64,000 nucleotides of DNA from the NCBI RefSeq assembly GCF_001815905.1, contig NZ_KV823261.1, forward strand, positions 1-64,000, in the 5' to 3' direction. Each line of letters opens with the position of its first letter. Positions within the stretch are counted from its first letter, which is position 1. Position numbers and translations under genes: made by a program. Under the pieces are notes generated by a model. The model made no database searches, had not been told where the DNA came from, and saw only the letters and a list, made by a program, of their open reading frames with translations. The DNA comes from Brevibacterium sp. HMSC07C04. GTDB taxonomy: Bacteria > Actinomycetota > Actinomycetes > Actinomycetales > Brevibacteriaceae. Positions 8,840 to 17,856 of the stretch are shown here, piece after piece.

Positions 8840-8873
8840 TAAGCCGCCGGGCTCGTGTAAGCCCGGCGGCTTA
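8840..8873 (-). promoter_or_regulatory. Intercistronic hairpin between acpP and fabF
   Basis: A perfect 14-bp stem (8840-8853/8860-8873) with a 6-base loop, seven bases past the acpP stop and 26 bases before the fabF start. No U-run follows, so attenuation or protection of the acpP 3' end is more likely than full termination. Confidence 0.65.
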
Positions 8874-8879
8874 GGGAGA

Positions 8880-9131
8880 TCAGGCCTGCTGAGCCTTCAC
8901 GATGTAGTCAACAGCGTTCTGGACGGTTTCGAGGTCCTTGACGTCGTCGTCGGGGATCTTGACGTCGAACTTCTTTTCTGCGTTGACGACGATGGTCATC
9001 ATCGAAATCGAGTCGATGTCGAGGTCATCGGTGAACGACTTCTGCGGTTCAACAGCGTCGACAGCGAGGCCGGTTTCTTCGTTGACGATTTCTGCGAGTC
9101 CTGCAAGGACTTCTGCTTCGGTGTTAGCCAT
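8880..9131 (-). CDS. acpP: Acyl carrier protein
   Basis: 83 aa, strongly acidic. The phosphopantetheine attachment serine is Ser41 in LDIDSISM. It carries growing acyl chains between FabD, FabH and FabF. The ATG follows GAGG at five-base spacing. It is flanked by fabH upstream (117-bp gap) and fabF downstream. The long gap and the downstream hairpin both fit the separate, high expression ACP needs. Confidence 0.96.
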   Translation of the reverse strand: MANTEAEVLAGLAEIVNEETGLAVDAVEPQKSFTDDLDIDSISMMTIVVNAEKKFDVKIPDDDVKDLETVQNAVDYIVKAQQA

Positions 9132-9173
9132 AGTTTCCTCTTTCTCTTTGACTGCTTACAGTCGTGTGACATT

Positions 9174-9194
9174 GATTCGACGAATGCCCGAATC
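9174..9194. promoter_or_regulatory. Palindromic CGAAT/ATTCG element upstream of acpP
   Basis: ATTCGACGAAT (9175-9185) is a perfect 11-base palindrome; a further CGAAT follows at 9189-9193. It lies in the 117-bp fabH-acpP gap, where an internal acpP promoter would be expected. A regulator site is an inference; no known operator is matched. Confidence 0.35.
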
Positions 9195-9248
9195 GATATT
9201 ACGTCAGGAGGCGAGCCGTGTCGTCTGACTCAGCGTCCTCCAAGTCAA

Positions 9249-10256
9249 TCAGGGGAGCTGAACGACCTGTGCGCCGTAGACCAGACCGGCGCCGAAGCCG
9301 ATCTGCAGGCATAGGCCGCCGGACAGCTCCGGATTCTCCTTCAGCAGGCGGTGGGTTGCCAGCGGAATGGATGCCGCCGATGTGTTTCCGTTTTCTGCGA
9401 TGTCTCGGCCGATCACGACGGAATCGGGAACGCCCAGCTGCTGTGCGAGGTTGTCGATGATCCGCATGTTCGCCTGGTGCGGGACGAATGCGGCAAGGTC
9501 GGAAGCCTTAACGCCGGCTGCGTCGAGCGCCTGCTTGGCGATCTCGACCATGTCGTAGACGGCCCAGCGGAAAACCGACGGTCCGTCCTGGCGCAGGGTG
9601 GGGAAACCGACTTCGGGGTTGTCGCGGTAGTCGAAGAACGACGCGTGCATTCTGATCGTGTCCCACTTCTGGGGGTTCGACCCGATAACAGACTGTGAAA
9701 TGCCGGGCGTGTCGGACGACTGCACGACGGCGGCACCCGCCCCGTCTCCGAGGATGAAGGAAATCGACCTGTCTGTCGGATCGATCCAGTCGGAGAGCTT
9801 CTCGGCGCCGACAACGAGGACATTGTCGGCCATGCCCGAGCGCACGACAGCGTCGGCCTGCGCGATGGCGTAGCAGTATCCGGCGCAGGCTGCCGAAATG
9901 TCCCAGGCGGGTATCGGTCCGGTGCCCAGTTCGGCGGCCAGTTTGGCCGCGGCTGACGGCGTCGGATAGGGGAAGGTCACTGTTGCGATGATGATCGCGC
10001 CGATTTCCTCCGGCTTCAGCCCGGCGTTCGCGATTGCCTCCTTGGACGCCTCCAGGCACATGTCGATGAGGCTGGTGTCTTTGTCTGCCCGGCGTCGCGT
10101 GATGATCCCAGTGCGCTGTTGGATCCATTCATCAGATGAATTGATGGGCCCGACGATGTCGTTGTTGTGCACAACAACGTTTGAGCGCCCGGCGCCGATG
10201 CCGGCGATGCGGGAGAATCCCTGCGAGGTCGCGGTCTTGAGAGTTGCCACGTTCAT
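9249..10256 (-). CDS. fabH: 3-oxoacyl-ACP synthase III (KAS III)
   Basis: 335 aa from ATG 10256. GTG 10250 is an alternative start, better spaced from AAAGGG. It initiates fatty acid synthesis by condensing acyl-CoA with malonyl-ACP. The catalytic triad is Cys124 in DISAACAG, His in FVPHQANMRI, and Asn in AENGNTSAAS. Actinobacterial FabH often prefers branched primers; that is family knowledge and is not shown here. It lies 7 bases downstream of fabD in the same operon. Confidence 0.95.
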   Translation of the reverse strand: MNVATLKTATSQGFSRIAGIGAGRSNVVVHNNDIVGPINSSDEWIQQRTGIITRRRADKDTSLIDMCLEASKEAIANAGLKPEEIGAIIIATVTFPYPTPSAAAKLAAELGTGPIPAWDISAACAGYCYAIAQADAVVRSGMADNVLVVGAEKLSDWIDPTDRSISFILGDGAGAAVVQSSDTPGISQSVIGSNPQKWDTIRMHASFFDYRDNPEVGFPTLRQDGPSVFRWAVYDMVEIAKQALDAAGVKASDLAAFVPHQANMRIIDNLAQQLGVPDSVVIGRDIAENGNTSAASIPLATHRLLKENPELSGGLCLQIGFGAGLVYGAQVVQLP

Positions 10257-10263
10257 CCCTTTC

Positions 10264-11175
10264 TTAGGCGTGGGAGGCGACGAAAGCGCGTGCTTCGTCC
10301 AGCTGATCGGCCGATGTGAGCGCGAAGGTTTCCACACCCTTCATGCCGCGGCGGGCGATCCCGGCCAGCGTGCCGCCGGGCAGCAGCTCGAGCAGTCCGG
10401 TGACCCCGGCTTCCACGAGAGTCGACTGACACAGGTCCCAGCGGACCGGCGAGGTGACCTGATTGACCAGTGACTGTACGTAGTCACGGCCGTTGTCAAC
10501 GGGGAGTCCGTCGCGGTTGGACAGAATTGACACGGTCGGATCGCTCGGGTTGAGCGAGTCGGCCAGTTCCTGCAGTTCGGGCTGTGCCGAGGCCATGAAG
10601 TCCGTATGGAAGGCCCCGGCCACCTGCAGCGGGATGACCCGCGTGCGCTCCGGAGGGTTGTCTTTGAGCTTGCCGATGTTCTCAAGAGCGCCGGCGGCGA
10701 CGATCTGCCCACCGCCGTTGACGTTGGCCGGCTGCAGGCCGGCAGCTTCAATGGCGTTGAGAACATCGTCCTGTACTCCGCCGATGACGGCGGCCATGCC
10801 GGTGGGCACGGCCTTTGAAGCCTGGGCCATGCCACGGGAGCGAACGCCGACGAAGTTCATGGCATCAGCGTCGGTGAGGACCCCAGCGAGCGCGGCAGCC
10901 CCGACTTCGCCCACCGAGTGGCCGGCGTAGTAGCTGGGGGCGGTTTCGCCGAGCACCTCTCGGGCCGACGCGATTGCGGACGCGACAAGCAGAGGCTGCG
11001 CAATGGCGGTGTCCTTGATGGTTTCGTCATCCGATGTGGTGCCGTGGGCGATGAGGTCAAGGCCCACCGCTTCGGACGCGCTGGCGATCGTCTGCTTGAA
11101 GCTGTCGATCTCAATAAAAGGCGTGAGGAATCCGGACTTCTGGGCGCCCTGACCCGGGCAGGCAACTACTAGCAA
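10264..11175 (-). CDS. fabD: Malonyl-CoA:ACP transacylase
   Basis: 303 aa. The TTG at 11175 is preferred because it sits just after GGAGAG and gives the family N-terminus MLVVACPGQGAQ. It loads malonate from CoA onto ACP. The nucleophile is Ser87 in AGHSVGEVGAA and the catalytic His190 lies in AGAFHTDFM. It is the first gene of the fab operon, 53 bases downstream of fasR, with its own promoter in that gap. Confidence 0.95.
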   Translation of the reverse strand: MLVVACPGQGAQKSGFLTPFIEIDSFKQTIASASEAVGLDLIAHGTTSDDETIKDTAIAQPLLVASAIASAREVLGETAPSYYAGHSVGEVGAAALAGVLTDADAMNFVGVRSRGMAQASKAVPTGMAAVIGGVQDDVLNAIEAAGLQPANVNGGGQIVAAGALENIGKLKDNPPERTRVIPLQVAGAFHTDFMASAQPELQELADSLNPSDPTVSILSNRDGLPVDNGRDYVQSLVNQVTSPVRWDLCQSTLVEAGVTGLLELLPGGTLAGIARRGMKGVETFALTSADQLDEARAFVASHA

Positions 11176-11209
11176 AGCTCTCCAACTTTCTCGACTGCGC
11201 AACGACGAT

Positions 11210-11238
11210 AGTGTATTTGGCTGAAACCTCAGCGTGAA
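11210..11238 (-). promoter_or_regulatory. Predicted fabD promoter
   Basis: Minus-strand TTCACG (11233-11238) and TACACT (11210-11215) are 17 bases apart. The -35 lies inside the last codons of fasR. It would give a leader of about 27 bases before the TTG start of fabD. Confidence 0.5.
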
Positions 11239-12449
11239 TTGTCGTAGGTGTACAACTGTCCTGCGCTGTGCAGGTGGCCGTATACCAAAGCGATCCGAAT
11301 GACGAACCCTGAGCGCGCCTCGGTCGGATCTATCCCAAGGGCCTCGGTAAGTTTCTTGAGTCGATAGCGCACGGTGTTCGGATGGACGTCGAGGGCGCGT
11401 GCGGTCGTTTCCAGCGCGCCGCCGTATTCGAGGTAGGCGGCGGCAGTGGCCAGAAGCTGACCAGAGCCGGTGGCCAGGGGTTCGTAGTAGGAGGACACGA
11501 GGGCATCGACTGCGCTGCGGTCACCGGCTATGGCCCGTTCGGGAAGAAGATCGTCAGCAAAGACCGGGCGCGGGGTGTCGGGTCGGGCGCGCGCGGTGCG
11601 CAGACCCCACACGGCGGCGGAAGCGCTTATCCCAGCCTGTGCGAAGGAACTGACCTCCGGGCCGATGACAATGTCGGACGGACCGAAGAACGGCGAAAGG
11701 TCCTCAGCGGCTGCTTCGACGTCAGATACTCCGCCGAGCACAATGAGAAGGCGGTCGGAGTGGATGCCGACAAGCGCGTCTTCTGCCCACTTCTTAGCTG
11801 TTGAGCGCACTTGCTCTATAGATGCGCGGTCTTTGCGACGGGGTGCCCGCCCCATGATCACGCGAATTGAGCCCTCCGAGTCCCAGCCGTAGGCAGCTGT
11901 TCGACTGGCAAGTTCGTCTACGGAGTCGCCCCGCACAAGCGCGTCGATGACCATCGCCTCGAGTCGGGCGTCCCAGCTGCCCCTGGCCTCAGCTGCTCGT
12001 GCATAGATATCGGCGGCAGCGAAGGCGATCTCGCGTGAATAGATGAGCACCGCCTCGCGAAGCTCAGCCTGTTCGCCGGCGCGGGCAAGGTCGCTCACCC
12101 GCTCCTCGACTACTTCGACGACAACGCGCAGAAGCTGCAGCGTCTGCTGCAGTGAAACAGAACGGACAAGCTCCTTAGGTGCAGATTTGAAGATGTCGTT
12201 GATCACCCGAAGGTGGCGGGTGGGGTTTCGGTACCACTCGATAAACGACGAAATTCCCGAGTTCGCCAGCACAACCACCCAGCCCTTGTCGGCAGAGGAC
12301 AGCTGTGAGAACCAGCGCAGGCGCCCTTCAATGCGCTTGAGGGTCAGGTTCGACAGTGTGCGCTGACCAGCCTCGAGGCGGCGGATGGTGTCAGCGCGAG
12401 CAGCGTTCTTCGCGCTGGGCTTGTCATGGTCGGGCATGAGACCAACCAT
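11229..12449 (-). CDS. fasR: PucR-type regulator of fatty acid synthesis, FasR-like
   Basis: 406 aa. The C-terminus (about 340-395) holds the PucR-type helix-turn-helix: ETTARALDVHPNTVRYRLKK, with LGID after it. The central region resembles a GGDEF-like/CdaR sensor fold. In Streptomyces coelicolor the protein at this position, FasR, activates fabD-fabH-acpP-fabF, and the same context is seen here directly upstream of fabD. That function is assigned by synteny and family. A TATTCA hexamer six bases before the ATG suggests a leaderless transcript. No signal peptide or membrane segment. Confidence 0.85.
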   Translation of the reverse strand: MVGLMPDHDKPSAKNAARADTIRRLEAGQRTLSNLTLKRIEGRLRWFSQLSSADKGWVVVLANSGISSFIEWYRNPTRHLRVINDIFKSAPKELVRSVSLQQTLQLLRVVVEVVEERVSDLARAGEQAELREAVLIYSREIAFAAADIYARAAEARGSWDARLEAMVIDALVRGDSVDELASRTAAYGWDSEGSIRVIMGRAPRRKDRASIEQVRSTAKKWAEDALVGIHSDRLLIVLGGVSDVEAAAEDLSPFFGPSDIVIGPEVSSFAQAGISASAAVWGLRTARARPDTPRPVFADDLLPERAIAGDRSAVDALVSSYYEPLATGSGQLLATAAAYLEYGGALETTARALDVHPNTVRYRLKKLTEALGIDPTEARSGFVIRIALVYGHLHSAGQLYTYDNSR

Positions 12450-12480
12450 AGCGGTTGAATAACAAAAACCTTGTATCGGG

Positions 12481-12519
12481 AAAACAAAAGGGGGCCAGGG
12501 TGAGCACCCCGACCCCCTT
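12481..12519 (-). terminator. aceE terminator
   Basis: A minus-strand hairpin whose outer arms are 12489-12494 and 12513-12518, with an inner GGGT/ACCC pairing, followed by TTTTGTTTT. It lies about 40 bases past the aceE stop. Confidence 0.75.
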
Positions 12520-12557
12520 CTATGTGCGGCCGAATCACCGCCGGGCGACTGTATTCG

Positions 12558-15317
12558 TCATGCGTCTCCGCCGGCAGTGCCGGATAGGCCCTTCCGGGGA
12601 TCGTCAAGACCGTACTTCTTCGCAGCCTCCGCCGCCTTCGACATGTCGATCTCGCCGGTGTCGGCCAGGCTGATGAGAGCCTGAACGACAACGGAATGAG
12701 CGTCGATGAGGAAGTAGCGGCGAGCGGCTGGACGAGTGTCGGAGATGGCGTAGCCGTCCGCGCCGAGGCTCGTGAAGTGGTTCGGCACGTACTGGCGGAT
12801 CATGTCCGGAACAGTCCGGGTGAAGTCGCTCGTGGCGATGACCGGTCCCTGGGAGTCCAGCAGCCTCTGCGTGACGTAGGGGACCCGGGGCTCTGCCTGC
12901 GGGTCGAGCAGACGGGCATCGTCAGCGGTCAGACCGTCGCGGCGCAGTTCCTGCCACGAGGTGACAGACCACACATCAGCACTGACGCCCCAGTCCTTCT
13001 CGAGGATTTCCTGGGCTTCGAGGATCCACGGAACACCAACACCGGAGGCCATGAGCTGAACCTTCGGGCCGTCCGTCTCATTGCCGTCTTTGAGCTTGTA
13101 GAGGCCCTTGATGATGCCGTCAGTGTCGAGGTTCTCCGGTGCCTTCGGCTGGACCATCGGCTCGTTGTACATGGTGATGTAGTACATGACGTCCGGGTCC
13201 TGGCGCGGATCTTCGGGATCGTACATCCGGTGCAGGCCGTCGCGAACGATGGTTGCGATTTCGTAGGCGTAGGCCGGGTCGTAGGACACGATCGAAGGGA
13301 AGGTCGAGGACAGAACGTGGGAGTGGCCGTCCCCGTGCTGCAGACCCTCGCCGGTCAGGGTGGTGCGTCCGGCCGTGGCCCCCAGAATGAATCCGCGCGT
13401 CATCTGGTCGCTGGCCGCCCAGAACTGGTCTCCCGAACGCTGGAAGCCGAACATCGAGTAGAAGATGTAGAACGGAATCATCGGCTCGCCGTGCGTGGCG
13501 TAGCTGGTGCCCGCAGCGGTCAGCGCGGTTGTCGAACCGGACTCGTTGATGCCCATGTGCAGCAGCTGACCGTCGCTTGCTTCCTTGTAGGACAGGAACA
13601 GGTCACGGTCGACAGAAATATAGTTCTGGCCGTGCGGGTTGTAGATCTTCTTCGTTGGGAAGAAGGAGTCCATGCCGAAGGTGCGGGCTTCGTCCGGGAT
13701 GATGGGCACAACCCGCTTGCCGAACTCCTTGTCCCGCATGAGGTCCTTGAGAATGCGGACGAACGCCATGGTTGTGGCGATCTCCTGCTTGCCTGAACCG
13801 CGCATGCCCGGTTCGAAGGCCTTGTCGTCGGGAAGTTTGATGTCGACGTACTTCGAGCGGCGTTCGGGAGTGAAGCCGCCGAGTTCATGACGTCGGTCGA
13901 GCAGGTATTTGATTTCCGGAGCGTCGTCGCCGGGGTGGTAGTACGGCGGGAGCTCTGGATTCTCTTCGAGCTGCTTGTCGGAGATCGGGATGGAGAAGTG
14001 GTCGCGGGCTGCTTTGAGGTCTTCCAGCGCCATCGTCTTCATCTGGTGGGTTGCGTTGCGGGCCTCGAAGTGCGGCCCGAGCGAATAGCCCTTGACGGTC
14101 TTGACGAGGATGACGGTCGGCTGACCGGTGTGCTCAAGTGCAGCCTTGTAGGCCGCGTACACCTTGCGGTAGTCGTGGCCGCCGCGCTTGAGGTTCCAGA
14201 TCTGCTGGTCGGTGTAGTGCTCGACCATGGCCTTCGTGCGCGGGTCTCGTCCGAAGAAGTTGTCGCGGACGAAGCCGCCGGACTCGCCCTTGTACGTCTG
14301 GTAGTCGCCGTCGGGAGTGGCGTTCATCAGGTTGACGAGAGCGCCGTCGCGGTCTTTGGCCAGCAGCGGGTCCCACTCGCGGCCCCAGATGACCTTGATG
14401 ACGTTCCAGCCGGCACCTCGGAACCAGGATTCGAGTTCCTGGATGATCTTGCCGTTGCCGCGGACCGGACCGTCGAGGCGCTGCAGGTTGCAGTTGATGA
14501 CGAAAGTCAGGTTGTCGAGCTCTTCGTAGGCGGCGTACTGGAGCATGCCGCGTGCTTCCGGTTCGTCCATTTCACCGTCGCCGAGGAAGGCCCAGGTGTG
14601 CTGCTGGCTGGTGTCCTTGATGCCGCGGTTGTGCAGGTAACGGTCAAACTGTGCCTGAGAGATGGCGGCCTGGGGGCCGATGCCCATGGACACCGTCGGG
14701 TGCTCCCAGAAGTCGGGCATCTGGCGCGGGTGCGGGTAGGAGGGCAGCCCGAAGGGTTTGCCGTTGACGTAGTGGGAGGACTGCTGGCGGAAGCCGTCCA
14801 TCTGTTCAGCGTTGAGGCGGCCCTCGAGGAAGGCGCGTGCATACATGCCCGGTGACGCGTGGCCCTGGTAGAAGATGTGGTCGCCGCCGCCGGGGTGATC
14901 CTTGCCGCGGAAGAAGTGGTTGAGCCCGACCTCGTAGAGAGTTGCGGCCGAAGCGTAGGTCGAAATGTGGCCGCCGACTCCAATGCCCTCGCGCTGTGCA
15001 CGCTGGACCTGCACGGCGGCGTTCCAGCGGATCCACCTGCGATAGCGGCGTTCTACTTCTTCGTCACCCGGGAACCACGGTTCGTCTTCAGCGCCGATGG
15101 TGTTGACGTAGTCGGTGGCTGTGAGGCTGGGGACGCCGATTCGCTGCTGGCGCGCACGCTGGATGAGGTTGAGCATGATGTAGCGTGCGCGGGCGGTGCC
15201 GGCCTCTTCGACCAGCGCGTCAAGGGAGTCGATCCAGTCCTGGGTCTCCTGCGGGTCGATGTCGGGGACATTCGCGGGGAGACCATTGAGGATGGGGCCC
15301 TTGTTCTTGTTGTCCAA
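12558..15317 (-). CDS. aceE: Pyruvate dehydrogenase E1 component, homodimeric
   Basis: 919 aa, normal for homodimeric AceE. It decarboxylates pyruvate with ThDP and transfers the acetyl group to lipoyl-E2. The ThDP motif begins [12 protein letters not shown] and ends [12 protein letters not shown]. The typical N-terminus ([16 protein letters not shown]) is intact. TTG 15317 is the start, with AGAGGAA upstream. The matching E2 and E3 genes lie about 25 kb away at 39972-43247. It diverges from the DUF3052 gene across about 200 bp and has its own terminator. Confidence 0.96.
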   Translation of the reverse strand: MDNKNKGPILNGLPANVPDIDPQETQDWIDSLDALVEEAGTARARYIMLNLIQRARQQRIGVPSLTATDYVNTIGAEDEPWFPGDEEVERRYRRWIRWNAAVQVQRAQREGIGVGGHISTYASAATLYEVGLNHFFRGKDHPGGGDHIFYQGHASPGMYARAFLEGRLNAEQMDGFRQQSSHYVNGKPFGLPSYPHPRQMPDFWEHPTVSMGIGPQAAISQAQFDRYLHNRGIKDTSQQHTWAFLGDGEMDEPEARGMLQYAAYEELDNLTFVINCNLQRLDGPVRGNGKIIQELESWFRGAGWNVIKVIWGREWDPLLAKDRDGALVNLMNATPDGDYQTYKGESGGFVRDNFFGRDPRTKAMVEHYTDQQIWNLKRGGHDYRKVYAAYKAALEHTGQPTVILVKTVKGYSLGPHFEARNATHQMKTMALEDLKAARDHFSIPISDKQLEENPELPPYYHPGDDAPEIKYLLDRRHELGGFTPERRSKYVDIKLPDDKAFEPGMRGSGKQEIATTMAFVRILKDLMRDKEFGKRVVPIIPDEARTFGMDSFFPTKKIYNPHGQNYISVDRDLFLSYKEASDGQLLHMGINESGSTTALTAAGTSYATHGEPMIPFYIFYSMFGFQRSGDQFWAASDQMTRGFILGATAGRTTLTGEGLQHGDGHSHVLSSTFPSIVSYDPAYAYEIATIVRDGLHRMYDPEDPRQDPDVMYYITMYNEPMVQPKAPENLDTDGIIKGLYKLKDGNETDGPKVQLMASGVGVPWILEAQEILEKDWGVSADVWSVTSWQELRRDGLTADDARLLDPQAEPRVPYVTQRLLDSQGPVIATSDFTRTVPDMIRQYVPNHFTSLGADGYAISDTRPAARRYFLIDAHSVVVQALISLADTGEIDMSKAAEAAKKYGLDDPRKGLSGTAGGDA

Positions 15318-15478
15318 AGCAATTCCTCTCGCGTTTAAGGGACTTCGGATATGTGTCTAGGCTATTGCACTTCGGGCCTGGGTGTCGCCGAACTGGGTGT
15401 GAAATGGTCCACCCTGTCGGCCGCTGATTGTCCGAACCGGCCAAATTCTATGTATTTCCCGGAGTATCGGCCCTGTGA

Positions 15479-15508
15479 TTGGCGAAACGCGGCTTTTCTG
15501 GTGAGAAT
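15479..15508 (+). promoter_or_regulatory. Predicted leaderless promoter of the DUF3052 gene
   Basis: TTGGCG (15479-15484) and GAGAAT (15503-15508) have an 18-base spacer. The -10 ends six bases before the ATG at 15515, placing the transcription start at or next to the start codon. Confidence 0.55.
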
Positions 15509-15514
15509 AAAGCC

Positions 15515-15955
15515 ATGAGTACAACTCCCTCAGGAAGGACGCTCGATTCCGCGCAGGCAGCGCAGGCGGCAAACCCCCTGTCTCTGTCGAGCGGCCAGTA
15601 TGTTCAGGAGATCGGCTTTGACGACGACGTCGATTTCCAGCTGCGCGATGACATCGCGGCAGTAACCGGCGAAGAGATGATTGACGGCGACGTCGACGAT
15701 GTTTTCGACGTGATCGTCATGTGGTGGCGCAGCGATGACGACGACCTGACCGACGGCATCGTCGACGCTCAGACAACTTTGAAGGACGGCGGTGTTGTGT
15801 GGCTTCTGACCCCGAAGGCCGGCCGCCCCGGGCACATTGATCCGGTCGACATCAACGATGCCGCGCCCGTTGCCGGTATGCACGTGACGAAGACGGTTCG
15901 TGCGGCGGCTGATTGGTCGGCCGTGTGCCTGATGAGCAAAAAGAACTTCGACTGA
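15515..15955 (+). CDS. DUF3052 family protein
   Basis: 146 aa from ATG 15515, acidic and cytosolic. The conserved core is DVFDVIVMWWRSDDDDLTDG followed by a strand and loop, VVWLLTPKAGRPGHI, then WSAVCLMSKK near the C-terminus. This actinobacterial family has no known function. It is regularly found between aceE and an AhpE-type peroxiredoxin, as in M. tuberculosis Rv2239c/Rv2238c and as here. Its stop overlaps the next start (TGATG), so it is coupled to the peroxiredoxin. A redox or acyl-metabolism role is a guess from position. Confidence 0.85.
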   Translation: MSTTPSGRTLDSAQAAQAANPLSLSSGQYVQEIGFDDDVDFQLRDDIAAVTGEEMIDGDVDDVFDVIVMWWRSDDDDLTDGIVDAQTTLKDGGVVWLLTPKAGRPGHIDPVDINDAAPVAGMHVTKTVRAAADWSAVCLMSKKNFD

Positions 15956-16443
15956 TGACTTTGGAAACCGGTGCCGTCGGACCCCAGGTGGGTGCGGCGG
16001 CACCTTCACTTTGTCTGCCTTCCCACTTCGGTGAAGCACTGTCTTTTGGCGAATGCAGGCTGCGTGCCGGTGCCGAGCAGATCCTTGCGGTGTTCTTTCC
16101 CTTTGCGTATTCACCCGTCTGCACTGCCGAAATGGAGCAGCTTGCGCAGCTGTACGATGATCTGCTGGCCGGCGGCACAGAGGTAGCCGCGGTGTCATGC
16201 GATCCGAAGTACACTCTGGCCGCGTGGGCGCAGGACCTCCGGCTGCCGTTTGTCCTTCTGTCTGACTTCTGGCCCCACGGTGCTGCCTCAAAGGCCTTTG
16301 GCGCTTTCGATGAGCGGCGCGGCTTTGCGCAGCGCCTGACCTTCCTTCTGGACGGGTCGGGTGTTGTGGTCGACACGGAGCACTCCTTGGCTGGAAGCAA
16401 GCGCGACTTCACTCGCTTCCTTAATCGCTCTGGGGGCTTCTGA
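15955..16443 (+). CDS. AhpE-like peroxiredoxin
   Basis: 162 aa, thioredoxin fold. The peroxidatic cysteine is Cys56 in AYSPVCTAEM. The following regions, LPFVLLSDFWPHGAASKAFG and RLTFLLDGSGVV, are standard for the AhpC/TSA-AhpE branch. It reduces hydroperoxides in the cytosol; the AhpE type resolves with mycothiol/mycoredoxin rather than AhpD, which is family knowledge. Cys105 in VSCDPK is not at a typical resolving position. ATG 15955 overlaps the DUF3052 stop. Confidence 0.88.
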   Translation: MTLETGAVGPQVGAAAPSLCLPSHFGEALSFGECRLRAGAEQILAVFFPFAYSPVCTAEMEQLAQLYDDLLAGGTEVAAVSCDPKYTLAAWAQDLRLPFVLLSDFWPHGAASKAFGAFDERRGFAQRLTFLLDGSGVVVDTEHSLAGSKRDFTRFLNRSGGF

Positions 16444-16509
16444 GCCTCCTTCGCTGCCGTGTGAGCAGTTAGGGTGGGAGTGACCTGTCGTTCTTCCCAA
16501 GGAGGGGTT

Positions 16510-16905
16510 ATGGCGTCCATCTTCACTAAGATCCTCGACGGAGAGATTCCCGGCGCGTTCGTCTATCAAGACGACCGCTGCGCAGCTTTTATGGACATCA
16601 GTCCGCTGACCGATGGGCACGTGCTCGTCATCCCGCGTGAAGAGATTGACCACTGGCTCGACCTGCCTGAAGACCTCACAGCTCATCTCATGTCGGTCGC
16701 TCAGAAGATCGGGCGGGCACAGAAGAAGGCGTTCTCCTGTGAGCGCATTGGGGTCTTGATTCAGGGATATGAAGTGCCCCACGTGCATATCCACGTGTGG
16801 CCCACGAACTCGGTTGAGGACTTCCGTCTGGAAAACACCCGCGGATCGACTGAGGCCGAAGACATCGCAGCAGCTGCGGAGAAGATCAAGGCCGAGCTTG
16901 CCTGA
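16510..16905 (+). CDS. HIT-family nucleotide hydrolase/transferase
   Basis: 131 aa. The histidine triad is clear: His91, His93 and His95 in PHVHIHVWP. The N-terminal SIFTKILDGEIPG and FMDISPLTDGHVLVIPR are characteristic of bacterial HIT (Hint-like) hydrolases acting on nucleoside phosphoramidates or adenylates. AAGGAGGGG precedes ATG 16510. Its stop overlaps the next gene, a DNA glycosylase, by eight bases, so translation is coupled. Confidence 0.92.
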   Translation: MASIFTKILDGEIPGAFVYQDDRCAAFMDISPLTDGHVLVIPREEIDHWLDLPEDLTAHLMSVAQKIGRAQKKAFSCERIGVLIQGYEVPHVHIHVWPTNSVEDFRLENTRGSTEAEDIAAAAEKIKAELA

Positions 16906-17809
16906 AGGCCATTCGATTCACCGCATTGCCCGCCGGTTCAACGCTGATTTCGCCGGGCGCGCGGTGACCGCCTCATCACCCCAGGGGCGCTTTTCTGACG
17001 GTGCCGCGCTCATCAGCGGCAGTGAGCTGGGGGAGTGCTATGCCGTCGGCAAGCACCTGTTCCTTCCGTTCGAGGGCGAGCGCACGGTGCGGGTCCACCT
17101 GGGCATCTACGGCGCCTGGGATTTTCTCTACGCTGCCGGAATGCCCGAACGCGCTGGGCAGACGGGGGAGTATGCCGGATCGCTTGGGGCGCCTCGTCGG
17201 GTGCGCGCCGGTGAGGTCGAGAAGGCAGAGGAACTCGAATCGGTTTGGCCGCCGGAACCGGTGGGGCAGGTGCGTCTGCGCCTGCTGACCGAGGGCGTGT
17301 GCGCTGACCTGCGCGGCCCTATGGTGTGTGAGGTCCTCACCCCTCACGAGGTGGAAGCTCAGCTGGCGGCACTCGGTCCTGATCCGCTGGTCGACGGAAA
17401 TGCTCGCGGCGGTCGCAGATTTGCTGAGAATGTGCGCAGGCGCCGTCCGATCGGCAGTCTGCTCATGGATCAGTCTGTTGTCGCAGGCATCGGCAATGTG
17501 TACAGAGCCGAAATGCTGTTCCGTGCCGGGCTCAGTCCGTTCAAACCGGGAACCGAGTTGACCGATGGCGAAGTTTCCGCGCTGTGGCGCGATTGGGTGC
17601 GGCTGCTGCCCGTGGGAGTCGAAACAGGAGTTATGCTCACCCGCACGCGTCTGCGGGGCGCAAGCCGTCAGCGGGCAGCAGAAGACAGTGAGTTCCGCCA
17701 TTTTGTGTATGGGCGCACGGGCCTGCCGTGTCGCGTGTGCAGAAATCCTGTGGCGATGACGGAAATGGAAGGGCGCAAACTGTACTGGTGCCCCGAATGC
17801 CAGAAGTGA
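16898..17809 (+). CDS. Fpg/Nei-family DNA glycosylase/AP lyase
   Basis: 303 aa from TTG 16898, chosen because it gives the obligatory MPEGHS N-terminus. After Met removal Pro2 is the Schiff-base nucleophile and Glu3 the helper acid. A helix-two-turn-helix region holds SLLMDQSVVAGIGNVYRAE. The C-terminal zinc finger has CRVC and CPEC pairs. It excises oxidised pyrimidines or purines; the PEGH N-terminus is like actinobacterial Nei-type enzymes rather than MutM (PELPE). It overlaps the HIT gene and ends at a bidirectional hairpin. Confidence 0.92.
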   Translation: MPEGHSIHRIARRFNADFAGRAVTASSPQGRFSDGAALISGSELGECYAVGKHLFLPFEGERTVRVHLGIYGAWDFLYAAGMPERAGQTGEYAGSLGAPRRVRAGEVEKAEELESVWPPEPVGQVRLRLLTEGVCADLRGPMVCEVLTPHEVEAQLAALGPDPLVDGNARGGRRFAENVRRRRPIGSLLMDQSVVAGIGNVYRAEMLFRAGLSPFKPGTELTDGEVSALWRDWVRLLPVGVETGVMLTRTRLRGASRQRAAEDSEFRHFVYGRTGLPCRVCRNPVAMTEMEGRKLYWCPECQK

Positions 17810-17810
17810 C

Positions 17811-17844
17811 GAAGGCGAGCCCGGCATATGTTGGGCTCGCCTTC
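17811..17844. terminator. Bidirectional terminator
   Basis: A perfect 12-bp stem (17811-17822/17833-17844), directly after the nei-type gene and 13 bases from the end of the convergent Nramp-like gene. Confidence 0.8.
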
Positions 17845-17856
17845 GCCTCACGCTGT

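Noticed and set aside
13887-14855. 322-codon plus-strand frame inside aceE
   Set aside because: It lies antisense to a well-conserved enzyme, has no recognisable domain and follows the codon structure of aceE.
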